From: an uncultured Methanoregula sp.
GTDB lineage: Archaea; Halobacteriota; Methanomicrobia; Methanomicrobiales; Methanospirillaceae
NCBI RefSeq assembly: GCF_963678795.1
Contig: NZ_OY787452.1
Span: 1-64,000, forward strand
DNA length: 64,000 nucleotides
Direction of reading: 5' to 3'
Both the position numbers and the translations under genes were made by a program. The notes under the pieces are model-generated. The model was not told the origin of the DNA and ran no database searches. It saw only the letters and a program-made list of their open reading frames with translations. The first letter of the stretch is position 1; each line of letters starts with the position of its first letter. Positions 46,909 through 55,067 of this stretch are shown here, one piece after another.

Positions 46909-48039
46909 TTATCCCTCCCGGAACGTATCGCCGCATCCGCGTACTTCCGCTTTCTCTACCCGGGACACGAACCGGAAATACCGGCCCCTGCGCCCGCACG
47001 GGCAGTCATCCACGCCCATGAGCACGCCAAGGTCTTCGGTAAGGACAGCCTGGTCGTAGTAGCTGTCGGCAAGGATGCTCATCACTTCGATCAGCCCGGG
47101 TTTTCCCGGCGGGCATGGCTCGAGAGTGAACGGGTCGCGGATGATGACCTGGGAAAATGCAGGCACGTGCTTGTTGCCTTCACAGCAGTCAACGAATATG
47201 ATCCCGGTCTGCTCTGCCATGCCGTAGAAGTCCAGGATGGTTGCAGGCGACGTGCCGAATACTTCGGCAACCGACCCGGAGAAATGCTCTTTTGATACGG
47301 CAAGATCCTGCATCTTCTTCCAGCCGCCCCCATGAAAGAGCGTGAAACCCGCAAACGAGAACCGGATGTTCTCTTTTTTTATCTGTTCAATGAACGTTGT
47401 CCAGATGATATACGTGAACCCGAACGCGTACACCTCATCCTGCGAATACTTTTCGATAATCTCCCGGATAACCGGCAGGTTCAGGACAAGTTTTCCATCT
47501 TCCTCTCTCAGGAGGTAAAATGTTTTTCTGGCATAGATGCTCAACCCCCGCACACCGGCAGTCCGTGCAGAGAAAGCCATTGCCGGGCTGTTGATCCCCT
47601 CGTGATCGATAACAAGAAAGATCTTCCGGTTTTTCCCGAGATAGTCCGAAAGGATGGTCTTGAGGGCTTTGATCTGGTTCATGGTTGTGGCCTTGTCAAG
47701 CGGTATCCTGCTGGGAGTGCTGCCCGTTGTGCCACTGGACTGGAGGATCTTTGCAATATCCTGTTCCGGGCAGATCCGGAGATCGAAATGCTTGAACATC
47801 TGGACCGGCATAAACGGCACGTCTTCAAGGCTCTGCAGGGTATCGATATCGGTACCCGTTTTTTTAAACAGGTTATCGATCTGCCGGTTGTTCTGCCGGG
47901 CTCTTTTGAGCTGTTCTTTGATGATGGGCAGGAGGACTCCGCATTTCTCTCTATCCGCGAGCACGTAAGGCTCCCCTGAAAGGACAGCATCCCGTGGCCC
48001 CGGGCGTTTTGGTATCTCCTGATCTGTCCCCGACATCAT
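46909..48039 (-). CDS. LuxE-like acyl-protein synthetase/acyl transferase
   Basis: This protein of 376 residues belongs to the LuxE/PaaK-like adenylate-forming group. DVPFMPVQMFKHFDLRIC and ILQSSGTTGSTPSRIPLDKATT form the P-loop-like ATP site, HGGGWKKMQDLAV and ATILDFYGMAEQTGIIFVDC the central core, and PVFSQV-like segments follow. LuxE activates a carboxylic acid as acyl-AMP and passes it to LuxC, its neighbour here. The start overlaps the upstream ligase stop by 4 bases (ATGA). An N-terminal region with LSGEPYVLADREK is longer than in PaaK. Confidence 0.87.
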   Translation of the reverse strand: MMSGTDQEIPKRPGPRDAVLSGEPYVLADREKCGVLLPIIKEQLKRARQNNRQIDNLFKKTGTDIDTLQSLEDVPFMPVQMFKHFDLRICPEQDIAKILQSSGTTGSTPSRIPLDKATTMNQIKALKTILSDYLGKNRKIFLVIDHEGINSPAMAFSARTAGVRGLSIYARKTFYLLREEDGKLVLNLPVIREIIEKYSQDEVYAFGFTYIIWTTFIEQIKKENIRFSFAGFTLFHGGGWKKMQDLAVSKEHFSGSVAEVFGTSPATILDFYGMAEQTGIIFVDCCEGNKHVPAFSQVIIRDPFTLEPCPPGKPGLIEVMSILADSYYDQAVLTEDLGVLMGVDDCPCGRRGRYFRFVSRVEKAEVRGCGDTFREG

Positions 48040-49532
48040 TGGCCTGCCCGGCTGTTCTTCTTCAGCTCTTCCTGGACGGTGGCGGTGAGTGCCAGCTTGT
48101 CCACTTTATCGGAGGCATTGAGGGGGAATTCCCGGACAAAAAAGATCCGTGCCGGAACCTTGTACGAGGGCAGTTGCTGCCTGCACCGGTTCAGGATCGC
48201 TTCTTTGAGCCCGGGTTCGGACCCGGTTCCCGCATGCTGGATAATGGCAACCACCGCTTCTCCCATGATCTCGTCAGGCAGACCCACCACAACACATCCC
48301 AGAACCCCGTCGAGGGAGCCGACAAACTCCTCGATCTCGTTGGGGGAGATCCGGTACCCCCCGGATTTGATAATGTTCTTTTTCCTCCCGTGGATAAAGA
48401 TATACCCTTCCTCATCGACCGTAGCGAGATCCCCCGTGCAGAGTTTCCCGTTTTTGATAACCTCTGCCGTTCCCTCCGGGTCCCCGTAATATCCTTTCAT
48501 GATATTATCCCCGGAAGCGACAATCTCGCCAATCTCGCCGGGTTGTACCGGCTTACCATGCTCATTGATGACCTCAAGGACGACCCCGGGGATCCCCCTG
48601 CCAATGGACCCCAGTTTCGAAAGGACGTTATCCGGGGGAAGATACGAAAGCCTGGCGGTTGCTTCCGTTGCCCCGTACATGACAACAAACTTCTTCTCCG
48701 AAAACGCCCCGGCAATCATCCGGATGTATTTATTGGGCAGCTGTCCACCAGCCTGCTGCATATAACGAAGGGTAGGAAGTTTTTCTTTCAGGAACGGGGT
48801 TCTGGTCGCGAGGATCTGGTACGTGCTGGGGACACCGGCAAACCCGGTGCAGTGATGGGTATTGATATCACGGATAACCCCGCCAAGAAAGATATTGTTC
48901 GAGAGGAGGATGCTCCCGCCCGCCCGGAGATGGGTATGCAGGAGCGAGGCCCCGTAACAGTAGAAGAGCGGGAGCGTTGCACAGATCCGGTCATCGGGGG
49001 TCAGTTCCAGGTACTGGACAATCGAACGGGTGTTGGCACATAAATTCCTGTGCGTTAACATGACTCCTTTCTTTGCACCGGTACTGCCGGAGGTGAAGAT
49101 CACCACCGCAACGTCGTCATCCTGTACTGGGATACCTGCAAACGGTGGTACCGGGGTCAGTTCCGGGAGCACGGATTCCGTGATGATATTGTCCTTTCCC
49201 GTAACTTTGGAGAGGAATTTTGTCTGGACACATGATGCCCGTATGGCACACTGATCGTAAATGGCTGCAAGCTGGGAATCAGTTATTCTGGTCTCAACGA
49301 GGAGGGCCGTATTGCCGCTCTTTATGATCGCAAGGTACGCGATAATGAAAAACGGATTATTTTCCGACAGGAGAAGGCATTCGTTTCCCGTCCCGAGGGT
49401 GGTTACAAGACGGGTGGCAAGAGAATCTGTCCGGGATACCAGATCGCGGTACGTGAGGATCCCGTCACGGGATATGATACATTCTTTTGCGGTATCGCGG
49501 ATATTTTCAAAGAGATAATCTGCAAAATTCAT
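48036..49532 (-). CDS. Class I acyl-AMP/CoA ligase
   Basis: This adenylate-forming ligase has 498 residues. VVIFTSGSTGAKKGVMLTHRNL (about residue 145) is the phosphate-binding motif A3, VVMYGATEATARLSYLPP the A5 motif, and TGDLATVDEEGYIFIHGRKKNIIKSGGYRISPNEIEE the A7-A8 hinge; the C-terminal A10 lysine is in LNASDKVDKLAL. It probably loads a short or medium acyl acid onto the adjacent ACP. A CoA ester product is also possible. The acid cannot be named. Its start lies 8 bases after the ACP stop, so the genes form one operon. Confidence 0.9.
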   Translation of the reverse strand: MNFADYLFENIRDTAKECIISRDGILTYRDLVSRTDSLATRLVTTLGTGNECLLLSENNPFFIIAYLAIIKSGNTALLVETRITDSQLAAIYDQCAIRASCVQTKFLSKVTGKDNIITESVLPELTPVPPFAGIPVQDDDVAVVIFTSGSTGAKKGVMLTHRNLCANTRSIVQYLELTPDDRICATLPLFYCYGASLLHTHLRAGGSILLSNNIFLGGVIRDINTHHCTGFAGVPSTYQILATRTPFLKEKLPTLRYMQQAGGQLPNKYIRMIAGAFSEKKFVVMYGATEATARLSYLPPDNVLSKLGSIGRGIPGVVLEVINEHGKPVQPGEIGEIVASGDNIMKGYYGDPEGTAEVIKNGKLCTGDLATVDEEGYIFIHGRKKNIIKSGGYRISPNEIEEFVGSLDGVLGCVVVGLPDEIMGEAVVAIIQHAGTGSEPGLKEAILNRCRQQLPSYKVPARIFFVREFPLNASDKVDKLALTATVQEELKKNSRAGQ

Positions 49533-49540
49533 ACATGAGT

Positions 49541-49780
49541 CTATTTGAAATACTTGCGGAGAATTTCCTTTACTTTACCGTAAGTTTCCATGGCAATGAT
49601 ATCGTCCATGTCGATCTCGATATCAAAACTCTCTTCAAACATTGCTACCATCTGGAGATGTTTCAAGGAATCCCACTGCTCACAGGAATTATAGGCAAGG
49701 GTATCTGTTACATCCGCTGCAGGTACACCCAGCGCTTCACAAAAAATATTTTTTATGGTATTCTCATCAAATGATGCCAT
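49541..49780 (-). CDS. Acyl carrier protein
   Basis: This 79-residue acidic protein has the four-helix ACP pattern and carries the phosphopantetheine attachment site in CEQWDSLKHLQMVAM; S38 in DSL is modified. FEESFDIEIDMDDIIAMETY resembles the helix III region. It is probably an acyl carrier for a dedicated pathway because the usual DSLD/DSLA context is DSLK. The AcpS-like gene upstream modifies it, and its start overlaps nothing but leaves a 1-base gap. Archaea of this group use isoprenoid ether lipids, so an ACP is notable. Confidence 0.92.
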   Translation of the reverse strand: MASFDENTIKNIFCEALGVPAADVTDTLAYNSCEQWDSLKHLQMVAMFEESFDIEIDMDDIIAMETYGKVKEILRKYFK

Positions 49781-49781
49781 A

Positions 49782-50168
49782 TCAGGACTCCGGAATAATA
49801 ATACAAAACGCCAGTGCCATTTCTGAACTGTGCGACAAGCTTATTCTGATAGTTAATTTTTCTGTTTTATCGGTATTAATCCTGACGTACGGGACACCCA
49901 GGTCATTGTTGAGGATCTCGATTGCAGGATAAAAGATATGCGTGATGTTCAGGCTGTAGAGGGCTTTAATGACTGCCTCCTTGCCGGCGAACCGTGCCGC
50001 CAGGTGGGAGGCAGGATTATCTTTGGACAGGCAGTAATCCAATTCATTCCGGGAGAAGTTTTTGGCCAGGAATGCAGAGAATGTCCGGTCCTTAAAATTT
50101 TCAAACCGCCGGATCTCAACAATATCCGTTCCGATACCAATATCCTGCATAGTTCTGTTCATCCTCAT
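49782..50168 (-). CDS. Holo-ACP synthase-like phosphopantetheinyl transferase
   Basis: This AcpS-family enzyme of 128 residues transfers 4'-phosphopantetheine from CoA to the serine of an ACP. GIGTDIVEIRRFE near the N-terminus has the Mg-binding D, HLAARFAGKEAVIKAL has the conserved WxxKEA-type FAGKEA motif, and ISLSHSSEMALAF the C-terminal signature. Its only obvious substrate in the window is the neighbouring ACP. Start is uncertain between ATG 50168, 50162 and 50150; the last gives MQDIGIGTDIVEI, the usual length. Confidence 0.9.
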   Translation of the reverse strand: MRMNRTMQDIGIGTDIVEIRRFENFKDRTFSAFLAKNFSRNELDYCLSKDNPASHLAARFAGKEAVIKALYSLNITHIFYPAIEILNNDLGVPYVRINTDKTEKLTIRISLSHSSEMALAFCIIIPES

Positions 50169-50224
50169 TTACACCGGTTCAGGTAACCGGGATTTCCTGC
50201 AGTCATTGGCATATGCTCTTTGCA

Positions 50225-51103
50225 TCACATACCCCGTATGACTTTCCTGAACCGTTTCCGGTCAATGGCATAATTATCTTTCACGACTTTATCGTCACCA
50301 ACGTTGTTCGTGACGGTAGAACCAAGGGTGATGTACACGTTATTCCCGATGGCGATCTGGTTCTCCAGGGTAACATTCGGGCCGATCCAGGCATCGTCGC
50401 CAATGAGTACCGATTCCCCGATCGTAACCCCGGCACAGATCAGGCATCGTTTGCCAATCATGGTGCCCTGCCCGACAGAATCAAGGTTATCGATTTTTGT
50501 CTGTTCGCCAATCTCCGTGCAGCCTTTGAAGATTGCCCGATGGATCCGGGTATTTGCGTGAATATCCACATCCCGGTGGAGATGCACCCCGCCGGAAGGC
50601 TGGATCGAAGACCCGCCTGTCTCTCCTGTCCGGGGCCGTGGATCATCCCCGATGATGCTGTTGGGCCTGACGACCGATCCATCATCGATGATTGATTGTT
50701 CGCCGACCACGACATTTTTTCCAATAACAACGTCCCTGCCGATCTCCACGCTTTCGGGAGCAATAACCGCGCTCGGGTGAATTTTTGCCGAGGGTGAGAT
50801 CCGGTTCGGAAACGGCTGGAGAGCAAAGTCCGGGTGCCGGGACAACGCGGACTGGAGCAGGTAAAATGCTGAACGTGGGTCCGGCGTTACTGCAATGCCG
50901 ATCCGTTCCGGGAACCGGGAAACGAACGGCGGTGATGTAATGACGCAGGAGACAAACGGATTTTCAAGGATTAGCGCAATATCGTTCTCCCGGGCTGCAT
51001 AGACCACCAGCTGCGGGTAGCGGGAGAAGAACGTCCCCATCGATGAAAAATCCCCGTCCCGGGCGATCTCTGTTTTTTCAGGCAGGAATTCAGATAATTT
51101 CAT
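50225..51103 (-). CDS. LpxD-like hexapeptide acyltransferase, copy B
   Basis: This left-handed beta-helix acyltransferase of 292 residues has an N-terminal ~100-residue uridine-binding-like domain and then hexapeptide repeats from IHPSAVIAPESVEIGRDV to the C-terminus (GNNVYITLGSTVTNNVGDD). This layout is that of LpxD, which N-acylates UDP-3-acyl-glucosamine using acyl-ACP. The conserved histidine expected near the start of the helix may be the H in SGGVHLHRDVDIH. The ACP system downstream in the same operon could supply the acyl group, so an acylated amino sugar such as FucNAc is plausible. A GGAGG precedes the start. Confidence 0.85.
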   Translation of the reverse strand: MKLSEFLPEKTEIARDGDFSSMGTFFSRYPQLVVYAARENDIALILENPFVSCVITSPPFVSRFPERIGIAVTPDPRSAFYLLQSALSRHPDFALQPFPNRISPSAKIHPSAVIAPESVEIGRDVVIGKNVVVGEQSIIDDGSVVRPNSIIGDDPRPRTGETGGSSIQPSGGVHLHRDVDIHANTRIHRAIFKGCTEIGEQTKIDNLDSVGQGTMIGKRCLICAGVTIGESVLIGDDAWIGPNVTLENQIAIGNNVYITLGSTVTNNVGDDKVVKDNYAIDRKRFRKVIRGM

Positions 51104-51151
51104 GCATATCCTCCGCGTGTCATGATAGTCCTGGATTGTGAACCCCGGTCA

Positions 51152-51850
51152 TCATAACCGGCCCGTCTCCTGCGGAGTTCTTTTCACATCGCGGGTCACG
51201 ACCGTATTATCCGGCAGGACAACGTCGTCCTCAAGGGTCAGGCCATCGGTTATTGAACAGCGCCTGCCGATAATCACCCGGTCGCCGATCTTTGAGTACC
51301 CCCCGATCATCGTCCCCTCCGATACGGTCACGTTCTTTCCGATCTTTATCCCGTGGCCTACTTCGACACCCCCAAGGAGGCGGGTCGATTCACCGATCTC
51401 TGTATATTCCCCAAGGGAACTTTTATCAATGCAGGTGCGGGGGCCGACGGATACATTGTCATGAATGATGACTCCCCCCAGGTGGGCTACCGGGATGATC
51501 TCATCTTTAAACCTCCGCACCTCGAAACCTTCAGACCCGATCACAACGCCCGGCCCGATAGTGACATGACTGCCGATGATGGTATTTTTTTCAATAACGG
51601 CGTTCTCCCCGATAGTACAGAAGTCCCCGATGATGACCCGGTCATAATCGATGATTGCCGTGGGGTGGATATCATTGTTTTTTCCCAGAGACCCGGCCCG
51701 GACCCTCTGGCAGAGAGGGGTTTTCGGGGCAATGCGGTTGAAAAAATACAAGCCGGTTTTTATGAGGTATTGCATAACGGATGTATGCATGAACCATGAA
51801 TCTGCCACTGCAGCGCTTTTCAGTTTCAGAAAACATCTTTGCAGGATCAT
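51152..51850 (-). CDS. LpxD-like hexapeptide acyltransferase, copy A
   Basis: This shorter hexapeptide protein has 232 residues and starts the helix with NDIHPTAIIDYDRVIIGDF. GAGVVIGSDGFxF-like GPGVVIGSEGFEV, then VAHLGGVIIHDNVSVGPRTCID and ITDGLTLEDDVVLPDNTVV, match LpxD very closely, including the H/G loop VAHLGG where the LpxD catalytic histidine lies. It lacks most of the uridine-binding N-terminal domain. Its start overlaps the deacetylase-like stop by 4 bases. It may act together with copy B, and both lie upstream of the ACP genes. Confidence 0.85.
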   Translation of the reverse strand: MILQRCFLKLKSAAVADSWFMHTSVMQYLIKTGLYFFNRIAPKTPLCQRVRAGSLGKNNDIHPTAIIDYDRVIIGDFCTIGENAVIEKNTIIGSHVTIGPGVVIGSEGFEVRRFKDEIIPVAHLGGVIIHDNVSVGPRTCIDKSSLGEYTEIGESTRLLGGVEVGHGIKIGKNVTVSEGTMIGGYSKIGDRVIIGRRCSITDGLTLEDDVVLPDNTVVTRDVKRTPQETGRL

Positions 51851-53241
51851 GGGAACGATACCGTAATTGTTTTCTTGGTTAGCAGGATGTCAATATACTC
51901 TTTCTGGCGGAGATACCCGGTATTTGCGGTTACCTGCCGGTTGTCAGGAACATGTATTCTCAAGGTCAGCGGTGGCAGGGAACCGCCGGTGGGGATATTT
52001 TCGGTACTGATGGTGATCATCCCGTCCCCGTGCGTGCAGGAAATCCGGGCCTGCCGCCGCATACGGAACCATGCTACCACATTCCCCGCGGTCGTCACCC
52101 AGGCACCATCGGTTTTTGCGCGGTTCACGAGATCCTTATAAAGCCCGGACCAGTCCTTTGGGGGGGTGATATTCTCGTAGTGCCACAGGAATGTAACCGC
52201 ACCCCCGTATCTTCCGGCGAAATCCAGGATCCGGTTACACCGTCCTGCTGCTCCGGATTCCGAAAGATGGAGGCAGGGCATCTTTTCCCACCCGCCGGCT
52301 GCAGGTGCCCAGCAGGATTTCCCGAAAAGACCGATATCCTGGATATGGAGCGGGAGTTCCAGGAGATTATCCGTACCGTCCGGCCGGTATGCCTGCAAAG
52401 TCCCTGCCCGGAAACCGGCATCATCGTTGTATCCAAACGTGGTGTCATAGGAGTACCCTGCCTGTTCCAGCAGGCTCCAGCTCTTCTCGTCAAAGAGCAG
52501 CCAGTGGGTCCGGTTGCCGGCAGCCTCGTTACCAACGGTATCTCTCTCCCGTTTTCCCGCTTCAGCATCCGCCCAGTTATCAAGGCCGTGAACCCCGACT
52601 TCCCAGCCATCCCGGGTCAGCCGGTTAAGGGTATCCCTGTCGATGTCATACCGTACCGGGCGGTACTGGTGCGCACGAACGCCGGGATCATCCTTTTTTG
52701 GAACAAAAAAGAAGGTCGAGCGGACGCCCAGCTCGCTTTCCAGGGTTTTCCAGCGTAGAAAGAGCACCCATGGATCGCTCCCGATTCCCAGCCGGGCACA
52801 TGCCAGCCGAAGGCCGGCACGGAAATTCCCCTGCCGGAAACACTGGTATGCTGCATAGCCGGCCGTAAGAATGCGGCATTCCCGGACCGACGTCACATCC
52901 ACATCATGGGTGAGTGCAACAAGATAGGGATGTCCAAAGGGAACGGGTGGGATTTCTACAAGGAGAGTATATTTCTTCAGATCCTGCCGGAGCTTGTCAA
53001 GCAGCATTTCACAAACCGGCTCGTGGAGGTGCGGCTCGCCGGTGTTGAGCAGCATTGAGATCTTTTTGAAACAATCATTTCCCTCAAGATCGATGAGATT
53101 GTCGGTATACCCGTCTACGTCGGCCTTGCGGGCTATCACAACATCGTACTGGTGCCCGCCTGCATACCACTCCCAGGGTACTTTTAAGAGCTGGAAGGTC
53201 TCTTCAACGGCATACTTGTCCGGATAACACACACCGATCAT
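51847..53241 (-). CDS. Polysaccharide deacetylase-like (NodB-fold) protein
   Basis: This 464-residue protein has a NodB-like catalytic core beginning PFGHPYLVALTHDVDVTSV (about residue 103, where THDVD supplies metal-binding D and H), then STFFFVP, GWEVGVHGLDNW (second histidine), YSYDTTFGYND and the late FLWHYENI. Members remove N-acetyl groups from sugars. The N-terminal ~100 residues and the C-terminal ~70 (SLPPLTLRIHVP) are extra domains of unknown role. De-N-acetylation would create a free amine for the LpxD-like N-acyltransferases immediately downstream, which is an attractive order of events but an inference. Confidence 0.8.
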   Translation of the reverse strand: MIGVCYPDKYAVEETFQLLKVPWEWYAGGHQYDVVIARKADVDGYTDNLIDLEGNDCFKKISMLLNTGEPHLHEPVCEMLLDKLRQDLKKYTLLVEIPPVPFGHPYLVALTHDVDVTSVRECRILTAGYAAYQCFRQGNFRAGLRLACARLGIGSDPWVLFLRWKTLESELGVRSTFFFVPKKDDPGVRAHQYRPVRYDIDRDTLNRLTRDGWEVGVHGLDNWADAEAGKRERDTVGNEAAGNRTHWLLFDEKSWSLLEQAGYSYDTTFGYNDDAGFRAGTLQAYRPDGTDNLLELPLHIQDIGLFGKSCWAPAAGGWEKMPCLHLSESGAAGRCNRILDFAGRYGGAVTFLWHYENITPPKDWSGLYKDLVNRAKTDGAWVTTAGNVVAWFRMRRQARISCTHGDGMITISTENIPTGGSLPPLTLRIHVPDNRQVTANTGYLRQKEYIDILLTKKTITVSFP

Positions 53242-53264
53242 CAGAAAGTCCTGTTCCTTTCAGG

Positions 53265-53966
53265 CTATTTTACCAGCACCAGCAATGAACAGCCCCCGAA
53301 TAACCTGACCGTAAAATCAGGGAAGAGCGGATAAAACAACCCGCGGGGGATCTTCAGCAACTTATCCCTGATGCCGTACTCCCGGGGGAGAGCGTATCCC
53401 GCCGTATACTGGTAATCGATTATCTCATAGCCGAGATCTTCGAGTATCCTGAGGGCAGTATCCTTTGAGAAATGGTGGAGATGCCCCACTCTCTTTCGCT
53501 GCCCGAGCAGGAACCGGGGATACATGACCGCGAGGGCAAACATCTCAAGGGGGATATGCAGGATCTTATACCGGCTCTTATCCTTTATTTCGCGCAAAAA
53601 CCGGAAATAATCTTCCAGATGCTCGATAACATCGATGAGAAGGATCAGGTCGCAGGGGTCGCCCTGCTCCTCGCAATAGTTTTTCAGGTGGAATGAGAGC
53701 CGGTCATTCGATCGCCCCCTGCAGAGCTCGTATGCCTGCGGTGAGATCTCATATCCGGTAAAGATCGTGGTTGCCGGAAGTCTTTTCTGGAGCTGGGAGA
53801 GGATCTCCCCGCAGCCACAACCGACTTCGCAGATAGTTGCTGGTTCGAGATGGTTCTTTTCCATCATGCGGATGATATGATCGGCTTTCCAGGGAGCGTC
53901 TTCCACATCCCAGGTGGGGTTATTCTTCAGGTAGTCCCCGTCCACATACATATTTCCCGAACTCAT
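53265..53966 (-). CDS. Class I SAM-dependent methyltransferase
   Basis: This methyltransferase of 233 residues has motif I as TICEVGCGCGEILSQL (about residue 43), FTGYEISPQAYELC after strand 2 and DLILLIDVIEHLEDY as motif IV. FALAVMYPRF and LLKIPRGLFYPLF are hydrophobic stretches that may touch lipid or bind a hydrophobic acceptor. It stands at the boundary between the acyl cluster and the top6A gene, only 7 bases after top6A. The substrate is unknown; a sugar, a lipid intermediate or an acyl chain could be methylated. Confidence 0.82.
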   Translation of the reverse strand: MSSGNMYVDGDYLKNNPTWDVEDAPWKADHIIRMMEKNHLEPATICEVGCGCGEILSQLQKRLPATTIFTGYEISPQAYELCRGRSNDRLSFHLKNYCEEQGDPCDLILLIDVIEHLEDYFRFLREIKDKSRYKILHIPLEMFALAVMYPRFLLGQRKRVGHLHHFSKDTALRILEDLGYEIIDYQYTAGYALPREYGIRDKLLKIPRGLFYPLFPDFTVRLFGGCSLLVLVK

Positions 53967-53972
53967 ACACCC

Positions 53973-55067
53973 TCAGTTTCTTAGTATACCCATATCAGCG
54001 AGCCTTGCCGGCAGGTATTTCTTTGTCACGAAATCCAGCCCCCGGGCGGCAAACGCCTGTTGTTCTGACTTCAGGTTCATCTCGATCTGCAGGTTTATCT
54101 GCTTTCTCCAGTAATCCGTGGCAAACCGGGGATCCGTGAGTTCTGCTTTCAAGGCTTCCACATCCTTTTCAGATAATTTATCTGACGGAAGATTATAGTC
54201 CCGTATATCGCTGGGCTGGAGGCCGATGAACTGGGCTTTCGGGGTCACGAGCAGTTCCGACATGTGGGCGCTCTTGATGGCACCATAAGCAACAGAACCA
54301 AAAATGCGGTATGACCACGGGTCGCCATCCGTAAAGACGAGGATGGGCAGATCCCAGTTCGTGCTGATCTTGTTGAGCATCCGCCGTGTCGAGCGGGCTG
54401 GCTGGCCCTTGAGATGGACAAGGATCGCGTTGTGCTCCTCGTCGAACCCGTTCTCGATCAAACGGTCGTACATACCACCGGTCTCTATGGCAATCACGAA
54501 TTTGGCATCGTGGTCCACGAACTCGATATTCTCCACGTTGTTCGGGATCGTATACCCGGCCTGACCGACATCGTCCTGGCAGTGGATCGTCTTCATCCCG
54601 CGCCGGGTCTCTTCCCGGATCCGCATCGGTCCGTAGATGGATGCGCCGTTTTCTTCAGGATGGAGGTGGAATCCCTCGCGCGGGACATCGGACAGGATCT
54701 CGAGATCTTCGATCAAGAAGTTGCTCTCGTCCTGTGCACCGAACTTCGCCCGCTTCCAGCCCTCCGAGATATAATACATCTCTCTCAGCGTTGAGGAGCG
54801 GTTCTCTTTCAGCTGCTGCTTGATGAAACCGATAACATAGGCCATCTTCAGGAGGTGCGTGGCACTCTTTGCAGATGCTGCCGTCCGCATGCTCTCCTTG
54901 TCCCCGTACTTCCAGACCTCGCTCGCGTCATCGAACTCGATATTGTATTTCGTCCGGGAGGGAAGTGAGATGGAGGGGATCTCCCCCGATTTCATCTGCT
55001 CGTACCAGGCGCTTGCTATGCCGAGCAGGGCCGCCATTGATTTCCGGTCGAGTTCTTCTTTAGACAT
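53973..55067 (-). CDS. top6A: DNA topoisomerase VI subunit A
   Basis: This 364-residue protein is the DNA-cleaving subunit of the archaeal type IIB topoisomerase (Spo11 relative). TLREMYYISEGW contains the active-site tyrosine (Y98 or Y99), FVIAIETGGMYDRLIENGF and VFTDGDPWSYRIFG form the Toprim metal site (E and DxD). The frame remains open for 87 codons upstream of ATG 55067, but that part is only the other frame of top6B; MSKEEL at 55067 is the natural start. It overlaps the top6B stop by 8 bases, as expected for an A2B2 complex. Confidence 0.97.
   Translation of the reverse strand: MSKEELDRKSMAALLGIASAWYEQMKSGEIPSISLPSRTKYNIEFDDASEVWKYGDKESMRTAASAKSATHLLKMAYVIGFIKQQLKENRSSTLREMYYISEGWKRAKFGAQDESNFLIEDLEILSDVPREGFHLHPEENGASIYGPMRIREETRRGMKTIHCQDDVGQAGYTIPNNVENIEFVDHDAKFVIAIETGGMYDRLIENGFDEEHNAILVHLKGQPARSTRRMLNKISTNWDLPILVFTDGDPWSYRIFGSVAYGAIKSAHMSELLVTPKAQFIGLQPSDIRDYNLPSDKLSEKDVEALKAELTDPRFATDYWRKQINLQIEMNLKSEQQAFAARGLDFVTKKYLPARLADMGILRN

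Noticed and set aside
45617..46999. Longer LuxC-like protein starting inside the LuxE-like gene
   Set aside because: The extra 31 residues overlap the LuxE coding end and have no LuxC similarity, whereas the ATG at 46906 has a good GGAGGG site.
47994..49043. A 349-codon plus-strand frame over the acyl ligase gene
   Set aside because: The ligase has clear A3-A10 motifs on the minus strand; the plus frame is rich in proline and glycine as expected for an antisense shadow in GC-rich DNA.
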